From Prevotella sp. UBA5379 (lineage in GTDB: Bacteria > Bacteroidota > Bacteroidia > Bacteroidales > Bacteroidaceae), in contig DHOX01000037.1 in NCBI GenBank assembly GCA_002409785.1, forward strand, positions 8,463 through 24,173: DNA of 15,711 bases, given 5' to 3'. A model generated the notes under the pieces. That model worked only from the letters and a program-made list of their open reading frames with translations. It had not been told where the DNA came from and made no database searches. This document shows positions 15,336 to 15,711 of the stretch, one piece after another (position 1 is the first letter of the stretch; the number at the start of each line of letters is the position of its first letter). A program made the translations under genes and the position numbers.

Positions 15336-15361
15336 CATATAAACCAAGAAGATAAGGTAAT

Positions 15362-15711
15362 ATGGGATTGTTTACAAAGAAAAGCATCAGCAGCCTCATG
15401 GCTGAGGCTTCAGACAAACAAGGAATGAAAAAGACCTTGTCGACAGGCGCACTAATCGCGCTCGGGATAGGAGTTGTCATCGGTGCGGGATTATTTTCAA
15501 TTACAGGCATTGCAGCCGCCGACCATGCTGGTCCGGCCATTATCATTTCCTTTATCATTGCAGCCATCGGTTGTGCTTTTGCAGGATTATGCTATGCAGA
15601 ATTTGCCTCTTCCATACCAGTTGCAGGCAGTGCCTACACTTATTCATACGCTACAATGGGAGAATTTGTCGCTTGGATCATCGGTTGGGATCTGATCCTG
15701 GAATATTCCGT
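15362..15711 (+). CDS. APC-family amino acid permease, 5' part only
   Basis: The reading frame opens at ATG 15362 and stays open to the window edge (116 codons), so the gene is truncated here and not necessarily broken. The product starts MGLFTKKSIS and has the amphipathic N-terminus and TM1 signature of APC transporters, GIGVVIGAGLFSI (about 35-47). It continues with TM2 (about 58-78), then the conserved CYAEFASSIPVAGSAYTYSY (about 77-96) and TM3 beginning near GEFVAWIIGWDLILEY. The pattern is closest to the cationic amino acid transporter (YfnA/CAT) branch; substrate is not determined. It is an inner-membrane protein. AAGGT about 5 nt before the ATG may act as a weak ribosome site. It is divergent from tetR. 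Confidence 0.92.
   Translation, partial: MGLFTKKSISSLMAEASDKQGMKKTLSTGALIALGIGVVIGAGLFSITGIAAADHAGPAIIISFIIAAIGCAFAGLCYAEFASSIPVAGSAYTYSYATMGEFVAWIIGWDLILEYS

Noticed and set aside
4..15711. CRISPR arrays, defence systems, transposons or phage genes
   Set aside because: No regularly spaced repeats, transposase, integrase, nuclease-effector or structural phage proteins are visible on either strand.

Overview
The window reads as a chromosomal segment of a Bacteroidales bacterium (Bacteroides/Parabacteroides-like; genus not determinable by eye). The reasons are the Bacteroidota-type promoters (a -7 box TAnnTTTG, sometimes with a TTTG-like -33 box), weak or absent Shine-Dalgarno sequences, and typical families: a PgpH-type 7TM-HD phosphodiesterase, a secreted DUF4965/GtaA-like protein and a TetR-TolC-EmrA-EmrB efflux cassette. 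Eleven genes lie on the minus strand. One, cut by the window edge, lies on the plus strand. I see no tRNA, rRNA, CRISPR array, transposase or phage gene.

Layout from low to high coordinates. (1) 4-1449: AldA-type lactaldehyde dehydrogenase. (2) 1616-3134: UDP-galactopyranose mutase (glf) overlapping a small rhodanese lipoprotein, transcribed from a promoter near 3230-3261. (3) 3353-5506: PgpH-like c-di-AMP phosphodiesterase. (4) 5695-7670: type II NADH dehydrogenase followed by a small nitroreductase, with a promoter upstream and a clear terminator downstream. (5) 7955-10030: a secreted GtaA-like protein standing alone, with a full promoter, a leader of about 170 nt and a long hairpin terminator; its GC is visibly higher than that of the efflux genes. 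(6) 10434-15071: TetR regulator, then TolC-like lipoprotein, EmrA and EmrB in one direction. The tolC/emrA junction is ATGA and emrA/emrB abut. (7) 15362 to the window end: an APC amino acid permease, divergent from tetR.

The best-supported non-coding observation is regulatory. Two near-identical 16-bp inverted repeats (15 of 16 bases match when one is reversed) lie just upstream of tetR and just upstream of tolC. They are good candidates for the operators of this TetR protein, giving autoregulation plus control of the pump. Most of the window is ordinary housekeeping and transport content. I do not find a convincing new system. Secondary points of interest are the glf-rhodanese overlap, the leader and terminator of the GtaA-like gene, and a GU-containing hairpin after emrB.
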